Origin: Sphingomonas kyeonggiensis
Lineage (GTDB): Bacteria; Pseudomonadota; Alphaproteobacteria; Sphingomonadales; Sphingomonadaceae
DNA: 64,000 nt
Direction: 5' to 3'
Assembly: GCF_014196745.1 (NCBI RefSeq)
Contig: NZ_JACIEH010000004.1
Coordinates: forward strand, 124,001 to 188,000
The translations under genes were made by a program, and so were the position numbers. The stretch's first letter is position 1; every line of letters starts with the position of its first letter. Shown piece by piece: positions 1 to 8,173 of the stretch. The notes beneath the pieces were generated by a model that worked only from the letters and a program-made list of their open reading frames with translations, was not told the origin of the DNA and searched no databases.

Positions 1-119
1 AATGCGGCGACGCGCCCGGCCATGTCGTCATTGAGTTCCGGAAAGGTCTGGGCCTCCCGCTTGTACGGATCGGAAGGATCGGCGGTCAGCTGCGGCTGAA
101 AATGCGAATCGGTGCCCAT
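1..119 (-). CDS. N-terminus of a protein cut by the window edge, possibly a cyclic-nucleotide-domain thioredoxin-reductase-like oxidoreductase
   Basis: Only the first 39 codons are present; the rest lies beyond base 1. The reading frame opens with ATG at 119 and stays open to the edge. The visible residues include PYKREAQTFPELNDDM, which resembles the start of FAD-dependent thioredoxin-reductase-like proteins with an N-terminal cyclic-nucleotide (Crp-type) domain. That resemblance is from memory of the family and covers too few residues to be firm. The neighbouring gene on the same strand starts 435 bases upstream and is unrelated. Confidence 0.4.
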   Translation of the reverse strand, partial: MGTDSHFQPQLTADPSDPYKREAQTFPELNDDMAGRVAA

Positions 120-167
120 GCCCCCAGCGTAACGAGGGGGACCGGCGAGGCCAGCCCCCCAAAAGTG

Positions 168-554
168 TTATCGGCAGTAACGGACGCGCACCGGCCGATC
201 GAGATACGGATCCCAGACGCGGCGGGTCTCGCAATAGCCGCGATAGGAGCGGTAGTCGTTGCGATAGTAATAGCCGTCCGTCGGGTAATAGCCGTGATCG
301 CGGTAATAGCGGCGATCATAGTCGTAGCGCCGATCATAGCGGCGGTCGTTGTTGCTGGCGATCGCGGCGCCAATGGCCAGGCCGGCGATACCCGCGACGA
401 TCGCAGTGCCGGTATCGTCATGGCCGCGATAATGGCGGTCGCCATAATAGCCGCCGCGATAGCGCTGCGCCTCGGCCGACGGGGCGAAGGCGGTGAGCGC
501 CGCGGCGCCCATTGCGAAGCCGAGCACGACCCTCTGCGTAAACTTGAACATCAT
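168..554 (-). CDS. secreted Tyr/Arg/Asp-rich protein with a glycine-zipper-like segment
   Basis: The 128-residue product begins with a clear Sec signal peptide (hydrophobic core, cleavage near residue 29 after PSAEA). A short alanine/glycine-rich stretch (about residues 47-67, GIAGLAIGAAIA) looks like a glycine-zipper membrane segment. It is followed by Arg/Tyr/Asp repeats such as DRRYDRRYDYD. Two cysteines frame the C-terminal segment (CETRRVWDP and the final YCR) and could form a disulfide. Small periplasmic proteins of this type are common in sphingomonads. No enzymatic motif is visible and I do not assign a function. An A/G-rich ribosome-binding stretch (aggagg) lies just upstream of the ATG. 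Confidence 0.75.
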   Translation of the reverse strand: MMFKFTQRVVLGFAMGAAALTAFAPSAEAQRYRGGYYGDRHYRGHDDTGTAIVAGIAGLAIGAAIASNNDRRYDRRYDYDRRYYRDHGYYPTDGYYYRNDYRSYRGYCETRRVWDPYLDRPVRVRYCR

Positions 555-690
555 ATCCTCCTCAACTGCTGGCGCCCGGCTGCCCGAGGAGGGACGAGTC
601 GCGACGCTGAGGTTATGGAGATAACGCTCGGCGCCTGAACTGGTTCGGAATCGGCTGTTAAGCCGCGGTTTAGCTGGTTAAGGACCCCGC

Positions 691-1104
691 ATGCACTACT
701 GGCTCCTCCGCTCCGAACCCGATGTCTATGGCTGGGATGACCTGATCAAGGAGGGCGCCACCGAGTGGAACGGCGTGCGCAACTACACCGCACGCAATTT
801 CCTCAAGGAGATGCAGCCGGGCGACCAGGCGATCTTCTACCATTCGAACACCGAAAAGGCCGCAGTCGGGATCATGGAGATCACCCGCGCCTGGCAGCCC
901 GACGGAGACGACGGCAAATGGGCCAGCGTCGCGGTGAAACCGGTGCGCAAGCTCGCCAAACCGGTGACGCTCGCCATGCTCAAGGCCGAACCACGCCTCG
1001 CCAGGCTCGAGGTGCTTCGCCAGTCGCGCCTCTCGGTGACGCCGGTGCGCGACGACGAATGGGCGGTGATCCTGGAGTTGGGCGAAAGCCCGGATAACGG
1101 CTAA
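691..1104 (+). CDS. EVE domain protein (PUA-like fold)
   Basis: The 137-residue product is a stand-alone EVE domain, the usual length for the family. Diagnostic stretches are the opening YWLLRSEPDVYGWDDL, the VRNYTARNFLKEMQPGD turn, and the FYHSN strand before a short helix. EVE domains share the PUA-like fold with YTH domains and are thought to bind modified nucleobases in DNA or RNA; the ligand here is unknown. Its 3' end overlaps the convergent thioesterase gene by four bases. No restriction or defence genes lie nearby, so a housekeeping role is more likely than a role in a defence island. Confidence 0.9.
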   Translation: MHYWLLRSEPDVYGWDDLIKEGATEWNGVRNYTARNFLKEMQPGDQAIFYHSNTEKAAVGIMEITRAWQPDGDDGKWASVAVKPVRKLAKPVTLAMLKAEPRLARLEVLRQSRLSVTPVRDDEWAVILELGESPDNG

Positions 1105-1496
1105 TCGGCCAGGAAGGGCGCCGCCACTTCGGCCGGCACGCGGATCAGCCTGCCGCTCGCCCGTTCGATGATCGCCCAGGTGGTCTTGGCTTCCACCCGC
1201 ACCTTTCCATCCGCGCCGGTAAACTTCATGTGCCGGTCGAACCGCGCACCGCGCGGGGCCTCGGGAACCCAGGTTTCCGCAACCACCGTCTCGCCAACGG
1301 TCACGTTGCCGCGATAGTCGATCTCGTGCCGGGTCACGACCCACATATAGGCGTCGCTATGTTCCGGTGCGGCGACGGCATACCAATGCGCCACCGCGAC
1401 GTCCTGGATCCACTTCACCCAGACGGCATTGTTGACATGGCCGAGTTCGTCGATGTCCTCGGGCCCGGCGGTGATGGTGGCGGTGTAGCTGGCCAT
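1101..1496 (-). CDS. acyl-CoA thioesterase, 4-hydroxybenzoyl-CoA thioesterase (YbgC/FadM-like) family
   Basis: The 131-residue single hot-dog domain is full length for the family. Residues 14-23 read DIDELGHVNN, the signature loop carrying the acidic catalytic residue (probably Asp16) and the conserved GHVNN turn. The second family block, HEIDYRGNVTVGE, follows near residue 57. Enzymes of this group hydrolyse acyl-CoA thioesters in the cytoplasm, and the specific acyl chain cannot be read from sequence. It converges on the EVE gene with a 4-base overlap at the 3' ends, so the two are not co-transcribed. Confidence 0.85.
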   Translation of the reverse strand: MASYTATITAGPEDIDELGHVNNAVWVKWIQDVAVAHWYAVAAPEHSDAYMWVVTRHEIDYRGNVTVGETVVAETWVPEAPRGARFDRHMKFTGADGKVRVEAKTTWAIIERASGRLIRVPAEVAAPFLAD

Positions 1497-1608
1497 GCGT
1501 GCTTTCTAGCGTAACCAGATCCGGAAGCGCAGCCTTGATCGGCCGCGCTCGAGGACGCGGCCGGCACCGACATCGGCAGCAGCGGCCTCGCGGTGCCGGA
1601 GAATTGCG

Positions 1609-2001
1609 TCAGCGGATGACGGTGCAGGCGATCGGCGGCTGGCCCGGCGCCTCGAACGACATGTTGTCGCCCTTGCCCTGGAACACCGTGCCCCCGTCGG
1701 AATAGCGGATGCCCGAGGCCATGCGCTCCTGTTTCAACCCGATCGTCCGGCCGGCGCGGGTGAGCGTGGCGGTGCCCTTGGCCGGATCGAAGCGCGCGGC
1801 GATCCGCACCCCGTCCATGCAGCGGAAGCGCGCCACCGCCAGCTTTTCCCCTTCCCTGGCAACAGGTGCCTTGTCGAGCGGCGCAGGCGACGCATCGTCG
1901 GTGATGTTGGTCTGCTCGCTCTGCACGATATTGGTGTCGGCAGCCGGTGGCTGGCTGGAGCAGGCGGCGAGGGCAAGCAGGGCGATCAGGGTCAGGCGCA
2001 T
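1609..2001 (-). CDS. MliC-like lipoprotein (c-type lysozyme inhibitor domain)
   Basis: The 130-residue precursor has a lipoprotein signal with lipobox LAAC (Cys14). After a low-complexity linker comes a MliC-type beta barrel: RCMDGVRIAARF, a central TLTRAG strand, SGIRYSDGG, QGKGDNMSFE and a C-terminal cysteine in PPIACTVIR that would pair with the Cys of RCMDG. MliC proteins sit in the outer membrane or periplasm and inhibit c-type lysozymes in characterised bacteria; inhibition here is inferred from the fold. The 112-base gap downstream before the thioesterase gene contains nothing I can identify. Confidence 0.8.
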   Translation of the reverse strand: MRLTLIALLALAACSSQPPAADTNIVQSEQTNITDDASPAPLDKAPVAREGEKLAVARFRCMDGVRIAARFDPAKGTATLTRAGRTIGLKQERMASGIRYSDGGTVFQGKGDNMSFEAPGQPPIACTVIR

Positions 2002-2059
2002 CCGGGAGTCCTTGTTCGTCGGGAGCGAAACGAACGTCTAGCCGGATGCGCCTGTTCCG

Positions 2060-2476
2060 TCAGTCCTCCAACGGACGATTGCCGACGAATCCGAGCTTGG
2101 TGATGCCCGCACGCTTCACCACGGCGAGAATGCCGTCGAACCGCTCGTAGCGCGCCTCGGGATCGGTCTGGAGATGGAGCGCCGCGCCCGACTGCCGAAG
2201 CCCGGCCAGCCGGTCGGGCAGCGCGGCATCGCGCACCGCCTCGCCGTTCCAGGTCAGCGTGCCCTGCCTGTCGATGGCAAGGACGGTCGGCGGCAGCGGA
2301 TCGACGACTCGGCTGGGGCCGACGGGCAGATCGACCGGCACCTCATGGCTGGCGATCGGAATGGCGATGATGATCACGACGAGGAGCACCAGCATCACGT
2401 CGATCAGCGGGGTGATGTTGATCGCACCGATCGGAGCGGTATCGGGGATGCGACGAGCACGGACGACACGGGCCAT
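2060..2476 (-). CDS. ExbD/TolR-family biopolymer transport protein
   Basis: The 138-residue product has a short cytoplasmic N-terminus, one membrane helix (about residues 19-43, INITPLIDVMLVLLVV) and a periplasmic C-terminal domain. Asp26 in PLIDVMLVL is the conserved proton-pathway acid of ExbD/TolR. These proteins work with ExbB/TolQ to energise TonB- or TolA-driven outer-membrane processes. No exbB, tonB or tolQ gene is in this window, so the gene is a lone family member that must pair with proteins encoded elsewhere. A Zur-like palindrome lies 18-33 bases upstream of its start and suggests metal-responsive control (inference). Confidence 0.88.
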   Translation of the reverse strand: MARVVRARRIPDTAPIGAINITPLIDVMLVLLVVIIIAIPIASHEVPVDLPVGPSRVVDPLPPTVLAIDRQGTLTWNGEAVRDAALPDRLAGLRQSGAALHLQTDPEARYERFDGILAVVKRAGITKLGFVGNRPLED

Positions 2477-2493
2477 GGCACTTCTCCTCGTTA

Positions 2494-2509
2494 TGATGTT
2501 GTAACATCA
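2494..2509. promoter_or_regulatory. candidate Zur-type operator upstream of the exbD-like gene
   Basis: Bases 2494-2509 form an inverted repeat with 7-base arms, TGATGTT and AACATCA, separated by GT. The core ATGTTGTAACAT differs by one base from the symmetric ATGTTATAACAT typical of Zur (zinc uptake regulator) boxes. It lies 18-33 bases before the exbD-like start codon, where a repressor could block transcription. The assignment rests on resemblance to published consensus sequences. Confidence 0.4.
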
Positions 2510-2574
2510 CATAGAGAATTGAGGATGGCAATGCCCTTCTCCCTCTCCCCGCGAGCAGGGAGAGGGAGTTGCAT

Positions 2575-3165
2575 TCAGCAATTCTCGTATTTCCAGTTCC
2601 GCCGCTTGCCCTCGCGCATCCAGGCCACGGCCTCGGCCACGCGCTTCGCTTTGGTCTCCGGGCGCTTCGCCTCGGCGATCCACTCGCAATATTCGCGGCG
2701 GCAACCGGGCGGGAAGGCGTTGAAGCTGGCGGCGGCGGCATCGTCGGCCGCCAGCGCCTCGGCCAGCTCGGCCGGCACCTCGGCCTCGGGCCTGGGCGCG
2801 GCGCGGGGACGGGTCGGCTTCGCTTCGCCGAGCAGCGCGACGGCTTCGCGGATCAGCCGCTCGACTTCGTCCGCCGGCGGCAGGTCATCCAGCGATTCGA
2901 TCCGGCCGAACTGGCCCATCGCCTCGCCTTCCTTGCCGGTTTCATTGCCTTGCCGGTTCCAGAAGCCGAAGCTCGCATGCCCCTTGAACGCAGCCATGTT
3001 GGCCAGCGGCTTGCCGTCGAGCGTGAAGAAGGGGTGCGACCATTTGATCGTCTCCTCCACCGCCGGCACCGCGACGTGGAAGCGCTCGCGGATCCACGAA
3101 AGGATCGGCCGCGCGAATTCGGCGCGGCCTTCGATATAGGTGTCTACCCTGGAGTCCCTGGCCAT
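2575..3165 (-). CDS. YdeI/OmpD-associated family protein (DUF1801-like plus C-terminal YdeI helix region)
   Basis: Starting at the ATG giving MARDSRVDTYIEG, the product is 196 residues; an ATG 30 bases upstream is possible but adds an unconserved leader. The N-terminal half (RPILSWIRERF, VEETIKWSHPFFTLDGKPL, ASFGFW) matches the DUF1801/YdhG fold. The C-terminal third (FNAFPPGCRREYCEWIAEAK, then RNWKYENC) matches the YdeI tail that appears in bacteriocin-protection annotations. The biochemical role is unknown. Downstream, toward exbD, the intergenic DNA carries a hairpin of the CTCCCTCTCC type seen elsewhere in the window. Confidence 0.8.
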   Translation of the reverse strand: MARDSRVDTYIEGRAEFARPILSWIRERFHVAVPAVEETIKWSHPFFTLDGKPLANMAAFKGHASFGFWNRQGNETGKEGEAMGQFGRIESLDDLPPADEVERLIREAVALLGEAKPTRPRAAPRPEAEVPAELAEALAADDAAAASFNAFPPGCRREYCEWIAEAKRPETKAKRVAEAVAWMREGKRRNWKYENC

Positions 3166-3214
3166 GGGACGGCATGTTCCGCCGCCCCGTGGCACAGGTC
3201 AATACGCAGCTGCC

Positions 3215-3556
3215 TCAGGGCTCGAGCGCATCCTCGTCGGCATCGTCGAGGTCGTCGTCATCCTCGAGGTCGTCCTCATCGAAATCCTCCTGGACCTCGT
3301 CCTCGGCAATGGCGCGCGCGTCCTCGTCGGCGTCTTCATCCTCCTCGCCGATCTCGTCGTCGACCATACGGAGGTCGTCGGCGTCATCGTCGTCGTCATC
3401 GCCATAATCGGGCGCGATGTCGGTCAGGAGGTTGCCGTCGCTCGGGCCGTCATTGGTCGCTTCGAGGATCTCGGCGCGCTGGCTCTCGTCATAGCCTTCC
3501 TCGTCGAAACCGTCGTCGCCCGGACCACGACCCGGAACCTGATAGCCACCCATCAT
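3215..3556 (-). CDS. extremely acidic hypothetical protein
   Basis: The 113-residue product has about 35 Asp and 17 Glu (46 percent acidic) and almost no hydrophobic core, so it is probably disordered. A run of six Asp occurs mid-protein. The N-terminal 30 residues (MMGGYQVPGRGPGDDGF) are glycine-rich and not acidic at first. A good ribosome-binding sequence (GAGGTAG) directly precedes two consecutive ATG codons, which supports real translation. There is no signal peptide, so it should be cytoplasmic. It could act as a nucleic-acid mimic, histone-like chaperone or cation buffer, but nothing in the sequence decides between these. Confidence 0.6.
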   Translation of the reverse strand: MMGGYQVPGRGPGDDGFDEEGYDESQRAEILEATNDGPSDGNLLTDIAPDYGDDDDDDADDLRMVDDEIGEEDEDADEDARAIAEDEVQEDFDEDDLEDDDDLDDADEDALEP

Positions 3557-3633
3557 CTACCTCGCGCTTTGTGCCCGCCACAGCGGCGAACTTTTCCGAA
3601 AGTGCGAACGGCGGGAAGACCCCGAGCGTTCCC

Positions 3634-4866
3634 TCAGCTGGGCCGGAACATCCGTCCGCGCTCGGTGACCAGCACTACCACGAAAGCGATCAGGCCCATA
3701 AGCAGGAATCCGGCGTAGAGCGGCACGGTGGTGCCGTCGAACGCCTGGCCGATCGCCGCGCCGATCAGCGCCGAGCCGAGCGTGGTGACGAAACCCTGCA
3801 GGCTCGAGGCGGTCCCGGCGATCTCGCCCATCTTCTCCATCGCCATCGCCGAGAAGTTCGAGGTGGAAAGGCCCACACAGCCCATCATCAGCGCCTGGAG
3901 GATGGTGAAGCTCCAGATCGATTCGAGATCGGCCCAGGCAATGGCGAGGTGGATCGCGGCGAACAGGATCATGCCGATCAGCGCGGTGTGCGAGATCCGC
4001 CGCATGCCGACCTTCATCACCAGCCGCGAATTGAGGAACGAGCCGAGCGCCATGGTCGAGGCGACGCAGGGGAAGACCACCGCGAGCAGCTGCGGCGCGT
4101 GGAACACGTCCTCCATCACCTGCTGCACCGATCCGATGAAGCCGAACATGCCGCCGGAGAGCAGCATGATCCCGATCGTATAGCCCACCGCCTGGCGATC
4201 GCGCAGCATCAGGCCATAGTCGCCGAGCACGCGCACCGGGTTAAGCGACAGCCGTGCATCCTGCCCCAGCGTCTCGGGCATGCGCAGCCAGAACCACAGC
4301 ACCACCAAGGTGGCGACGCCGCCGATCGCCCAGAAGATCAGCCGCCAGGACCCGGCATAGAGGATCAGCTGGCCCAGGCTGGGTGCTACGATCGGCGCCG
4401 CCATGAAGACGATGAAGGCCAGGCTCATCACCCGCGCCATCGAGCGCCCGGCGAAACAGTCTCGCACCAGCGCCACCGAAACGACACGCGCGCCGGCGGC
4501 TGATGCGCCCATCGCCGCGCGGGCGATCAGCAGCAGCGTGAAGCTGCCCGATGCCGCCGCCACCACGCTGGTCACCACATAGGAGACCAGCGCGATCGCC
4601 AGCACCGGGCGCCGGCCGAACCGGTCCGACAGCGGACCATAGATCAGCTGCGCGAAGGCGAAGCCGATCAGGAACGCGGTGATCACGTACTGGCGATGAT
4701 TGGGCTCGTCGACGCCCAGGCTGGCGCCGATCGCCGGCAGGGCAGGCAGCATCGAATCGATGCCGAGCGCGGTGAGCGCCATCATCGCGGCGATCAGGCT
4801 GACGAACTCGCCGAACGCGAGCGGCGCCTTGTTCTGCGAGTCTGCGGTAAGGTGCGGCTCTTCCAT
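3634..4866 (-). CDS. MFS transporter, Bcr/CflA drug-resistance type
   Basis: The roughly 410-residue product has twelve predicted membrane helices. Helix 1 contains GIDSMLPALPAIG, typical of the Bcr/CflA group, and loop 2-3 contains the MFS motif GPLSDRFGRRPVL. The fourth helix region (RAAMGASAAGARVVSVALVRD) corresponds to the antiporter motif zone. Such pumps export drugs or small metabolites in exchange for protons at the inner membrane, and substrates vary too much to predict. I chose the ATG at 4866 (MEEPHLT); an ATG at 4884 adds six residues. It stands alone on the minus strand, divergent from the lipoprotein gene at 4984. Confidence 0.88.
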   Translation of the reverse strand: MEEPHLTADSQNKAPLAFGEFVSLIAAMMALTALGIDSMLPALPAIGASLGVDEPNHRQYVITAFLIGFAFAQLIYGPLSDRFGRRPVLAIALVSYVVTSVVAAASGSFTLLLIARAAMGASAAGARVVSVALVRDCFAGRSMARVMSLAFIVFMAAPIVAPSLGQLILYAGSWRLIFWAIGGVATLVVLWFWLRMPETLGQDARLSLNPVRVLGDYGLMLRDRQAVGYTIGIMLLSGGMFGFIGSVQQVMEDVFHAPQLLAVVFPCVASTMALGSFLNSRLVMKVGMRRISHTALIGMILFAAIHLAIAWADLESIWSFTILQALMMGCVGLSTSNFSAMAMEKMGEIAGTASSLQGFVTTLGSALIGAAIGQAFDGTTVPLYAGFLLMGLIAFVVVLVTERGRMFRPS

Positions 4867-4983
4867 CGGGCGCAAATGGCGCATCCCGGCCGCTGCGTCA
4901 CCCCCAAAGCCTGCGCCATTGTTGCGCTGGCCATGCGCTTGGGTTAGTGTATTGTATTAATGACACACTGCCGGAGAGTGAAG

Positions 4984-5490
4984 ATGCGTCGTCTGTCCCT
5001 GCTGCTGGTCCTTCCCCTCGCGCTCGCCGCCTGTGACGGCAAGGGCGGCACCTCGGTCTCGATCAACGCCACTTCCGACGATGGAGACAATTCCACCTTC
5101 GCGATGAACAACGGCACCGTGGCGATCAAGGGCGACGGCTTCGAAGGCAGCTTCAAGGTTCCGCAAATCAAGATGACTGCCGAGAATTTCGACATGAACG
5201 GGGTGAAGCTCTATCCCGGTTCGGAGATCGGCAACTTCCACATCGACGCCAACGACAAGCCGGGCAACGCCAAGGACGAGGGCAAGGTGACGGTGGACTT
5301 CACCAGCCCCGCCGATCTCGCCAAGGTGCAGGGCTGGTTCCAGGAGAAGCTGACCGGCAAGGGCTTCAAGTTCGCCGCGAAGGGCAATGGCTTCGCCGGC
5401 ACCACCGACGACGGCGATCCCTTCACGCTCGACCTTTCGGCGGATGGCGGAGCGAAGACCAAGGGCCGCATCGAGATCAGCGGGAGCTGA
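4984..5490 (+). CDS. putative lipoprotein of unknown function
   Basis: The product is 168 residues from the ATG at 4984, chosen because a GGAGAG ribosome-binding site lies just before it and the signal peptide then has normal length. The lipobox LAAC places the lipidated Cys at position 17. The mature part is Gly/Asp/Lys-rich, with repeated beta-strand patterns (GTVAIKGDGF, GSFKVPQIKM, GKVTVDFTS) and ends in KGRIEISGS. It is likely anchored on the periplasmic side of a membrane. The upstream gap holds an AT-rich stretch around 4945-4962 that may be its promoter. I recognise no family. Confidence 0.7.
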   Translation: MRRLSLLLVLPLALAACDGKGGTSVSINATSDDGDNSTFAMNNGTVAIKGDGFEGSFKVPQIKMTAENFDMNGVKLYPGSEIGNFHIDANDKPGNAKDEGKVTVDFTSPADLAKVQGWFQEKLTGKGFKFAAKGNGFAGTTDDGDPFTLDLSADGGAKTKGRIEISGS

Positions 5491-5580
5491 GGCCGAACGC
5501 GCGATCCCTCTCCTCCACCGGCGCGCCCCTTGTCGCGCCGGTGCCAGCGGGTCTAACTGGCCGGCAAGGAGACTCGTAAC

Positions 5581-6531
5581 ATGGCAATAGTTCTCGACGA
5601 GGTGCCTCTCGTCTCGATGGCCGAGCAGGCGAACGACCCGGAGGGGTTTGCGCAGAAGTTCGGCCAGTCGTTCCGCCGCTTCGGCTTCGCGATGGTTTCG
5701 GATCACGGCGTGCCGCAGGAACTGATCGACCGCGCCTGGGCCAAGACCAAGGAATTCTTCGCCCTTCCCGAGGAAGAGAAGCGCCAGTACCACATTCCCG
5801 GCGGCGGCGGCGCGCGTGGCCTGACGCCGTTCAAGACCGAAATCGCCAAGGGCGCGACGCATGTCGACCTGAAGGAATTCTGGCATATCGGCCGCGAGCT
5901 GGCCAAGGGCCACCGCTTCGAGGCGCAGATGGCGCCGAACATCTGGCCGCACGCGCCGGAGGGCTTCAAGGAGACCTTCCTCGAGCTGTTCCAGGCGCTG
6001 GACGATGCCGGTGACCGGCTGCTCTCGGCGATCGCGGTCTATCTCGGCCTCGAGCCCCACTGGTTCGACCGCGCGGTGAAGGACGGCAACTCCGTGCTGC
6101 GCCTGCTCCACTATCCGCCGGTGCCCGCCAACGCCCCCGAAGTGCGCGCCGGCGCGCATGAGGACATCAACCTGATCACGCTGCTGCTCGGCGCCGAGGA
6201 AGCAGGCCTCGAGCTGCTCGACAAGGACGGCCGTTGGCTGCCGGTCAAGCCGCCCGAAGGCGCGATGGTGGTCAATGTCGGCGACATGCTGCAGCGCCTG
6301 ACCAACCACTACCTGCCCTCGACGACGCACCGCGTGGTCAACCCGCCGGTCGAGCGCCGCGGCACACCGCGCTACTCGATGCCCTTCTTCCTGCATCCCG
6401 CGCCGGACTTCCTGATCGAGACGCTGCCGTCGACGATCACGAACGAGAGCCCCAACCGCTATCCGACGCCGATCACCGCGCACGACTATCTGTTCGAGCG
6501 GCTGGTCGAGATCGGGCTGATCAAGAAGTAA
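5581..6531 (+). CDS. isopenicillin N synthase-like 2-oxoglutarate/Fe(II) dioxygenase
   Basis: The 316-residue product has the N-terminal DIOX_N region (FRRFGFAMVSDHGVPQELID) and a C-terminal jelly-roll 2OG-Fe(II) domain. Iron ligands are seen as GAHEDI (His and Asp near residues 193-195) and STTHRVVN (distal His near 250), followed by RYSMPFF, whose Arg and Ser bind 2-oxoglutarate. This family hydroxylates or desaturates small molecules in the cytoplasm. Many bacterial members of this length are conserved without a known substrate, and nothing here suggests an antibiotic cluster. The stop codon overlaps the ATG of the next small membrane gene by one base, so the two are probably one operon. 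Confidence 0.88.
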   Translation: MAIVLDEVPLVSMAEQANDPEGFAQKFGQSFRRFGFAMVSDHGVPQELIDRAWAKTKEFFALPEEEKRQYHIPGGGGARGLTPFKTEIAKGATHVDLKEFWHIGRELAKGHRFEAQMAPNIWPHAPEGFKETFLELFQALDDAGDRLLSAIAVYLGLEPHWFDRAVKDGNSVLRLLHYPPVPANAPEVRAGAHEDINLITLLLGAEEAGLELLDKDGRWLPVKPPEGAMVVNVGDMLQRLTNHYLPSTTHRVVNPPVERRGTPRYSMPFFLHPAPDFLIETLPSTITNESPNRYPTPITAHDYLFERLVEIGLIKK

Positions 6532-6812
6532 TGTGGAAATGGCTGGCGATCGGCATCGGCGTACTGTCGATGTTGATCGCCTTCATCCTTTCGCAGTCCT
6601 GGATGCATGGCACGACGTTGCATGAAGCGGTCGGCTGGGTGCTCACCGGAATCCTGGCGGCCCAGCTGACCGCGCTGGTGCTGCGCAAGTGGCGCGTTTC
6701 GCTGATCGCCCCGCTGCTATGCTTCGTCCTCATAGTCGTCGACTCCCAGTGGCTGGGTCCCTGTCGCGACGGCTGCTCGGTCACCATCCAGGTCCCCGTG
6801 TCATCCCGATGA
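6531..6812 (+). CDS. small membrane protein, about three helices
   Basis: The 93-residue product starts at an ATG sharing one base with the dioxygenase stop (TAATG), indicating translational coupling. Hydrophobic segments at about residues 5-20, 34-50 and 58-74 suggest three membrane passes. The tail (WLGPCRDGCSVTIQVPVSSR) has two cysteines and is probably outside the membrane. No family is recognisable. Its position suggests a partner or neighbour function to the dioxygenase. A CCCCTCCCCC-type hairpin follows before hom. Confidence 0.6.
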   Translation: MWKWLAIGIGVLSMLIAFILSQSWMHGTTLHEAVGWVLTGILAAQLTALVLRKWRVSLIAPLLCFVLIVVDSQWLGPCRDGCSVTIQVPVSSR

Positions 6813-6881
6813 AGAAAAGCTTCTTCCCCTCCCCCGAAAGCTGGGGTTAGGGGTGAGCGGTTCCATTCTTCGGGGGATATC

Positions 6882-8171
6882 GTGACCGAACCGCTTCGTA
6901 TCGCACTTGCAGGCCTTGGCACCGTCGGCGCGGGCGTCATTCGCCTGATCGACGCGAATGGCGAGCTGATCGCCCGCCGCGCTGGCCGGCCGATCGAAGT
7001 GGTCGCCGTCTCCGCCCGCGACCGCGCCAAGGATCGCGGCGTCGACATCACCCGCTTCGACTGGGTGGATGACACCGCCGAACTCGCGCGCCACCCCAGG
7101 GCCGATGTTGTGGTCGAGCTGGTCGGCGGCTCGGACGGCCCCGCCCTCGCGCTCGCCCGCGCCTCGCTCGCCGGCGGCAAGAGCTTCGTCACCGCCAACA
7201 AGGCGATGATCGCGCATCACGGCCTGGAACTGGCGAACGCCGCCGAGACTGCCGGCCTCGCGCTCAAGTTCGAAGCCGCGGTCGCCGGCGGCGTGCCCGT
7301 GATCAAGGGCCTGCGCGAAGGCGCTGCCGCCAACGAGATCGCCCGGGTCTATGGCATCCTCAACGGCACCTGCAATTTCATCCTGTCGAAGATGGAAGCC
7401 GAAGGCCGCGACTTCGCCGACATCCTCGCCGAAGCGCAGCGGCTCGGATACGCGGAAGCCGATCCGAGCTTCGACATCGACGGCGTCGATGCCGCACACA
7501 AGCTGTCGATCCTCGCCAGCCTCGCCTTCGGCACGCAGCCAGCCTTCGAGCAGGTCGCGATCGCCGGCGTGCGCCACATCCTGGCCGCCGACATCGCCGA
7601 GGCGGCCGCGCTCGGCTACCGCGTCCGCCTGCTCGGCCTGTCCGAAGCCAATGGGCACGGCCTGTTTCAGCGCGTCCATCCGCATCTCGTGCCACTCAGC
7701 CACCCGCTGGCGCACGTCACCGGCTCTACTAACGCCGTAGTCGCCGAGGGCAATTTCGTCGGCCGGCTGCTGTTCCAGGGCGCAGGTGCCGGCGACGGCC
7801 CGACCGCCTCGGCGGTGGTCGCCGACCTTATCGACATCGCCCGCGGCGAATTCGGCCCGCCCTATGCAATGCCCGCCGCCGCGCTCGCCCAGCCGGGTGC
7901 CGCCGATACCGGCGAGCGGATCGGCCGCGCCTATGTGCGCTTCACGGTCGCGGACAAGGTGGGCGTACTCGCCGAGATCGCGGCGGCGATGCGCGACGCC
8001 GGCGTCTCGATCGAAAGCCTGATGCAGCGCGGCGCCAGCGCCGATGGCAGCGTGCTGGTGGCGATCGTCACGCACGAGGGCCCGGAACGCGCGGTCGCCC
8101 AGGCACTCGACAAGCTGCGCGGCTCGTCAAGCCTGACCGGCGAGCCGATGTGGATGCATATCCTGGGGTGA
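6882..8171 (+). CDS. hom: homoserine dehydrogenase
   Basis: The 429-residue enzyme reduces aspartate semialdehyde to homoserine in threonine/methionine biosynthesis. It shows, in order, the NAD(P)-binding GLGTVGAGV (residues 11-19), TANKAMIAHHG, the catalytic-domain segments GGVPVIKGLREG and YGILNGTCNFILS, then AEADPSFDIDGVDAAHKL carrying catalytic Asp/Lys. A C-terminal ACT domain (about residues 350-429, VRFTVADKVGVLAEIA) implies amino-acid feedback control, as in other Hom proteins. Translation starts at GTG. In many sphingomonads hom is followed by glpX, as here, although two small reverse-strand genes are interposed. Confidence 0.96.
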   Translation: MTEPLRIALAGLGTVGAGVIRLIDANGELIARRAGRPIEVVAVSARDRAKDRGVDITRFDWVDDTAELARHPRADVVVELVGGSDGPALALARASLAGGKSFVTANKAMIAHHGLELANAAETAGLALKFEAAVAGGVPVIKGLREGAAANEIARVYGILNGTCNFILSKMEAEGRDFADILAEAQRLGYAEADPSFDIDGVDAAHKLSILASLAFGTQPAFEQVAIAGVRHILAADIAEAAALGYRVRLLGLSEANGHGLFQRVHPHLVPLSHPLAHVTGSTNAVVAEGNFVGRLLFQGAGAGDGPTASAVVADLIDIARGEFGPPYAMPAAALAQPGAADTGERIGRAYVRFTVADKVGVLAEIAAAMRDAGVSIESLMQRGASADGSVLVAIVTHEGPERAVAQALDKLRGSSSLTGEPMWMHILG

Positions 8172-8173
8172 AA

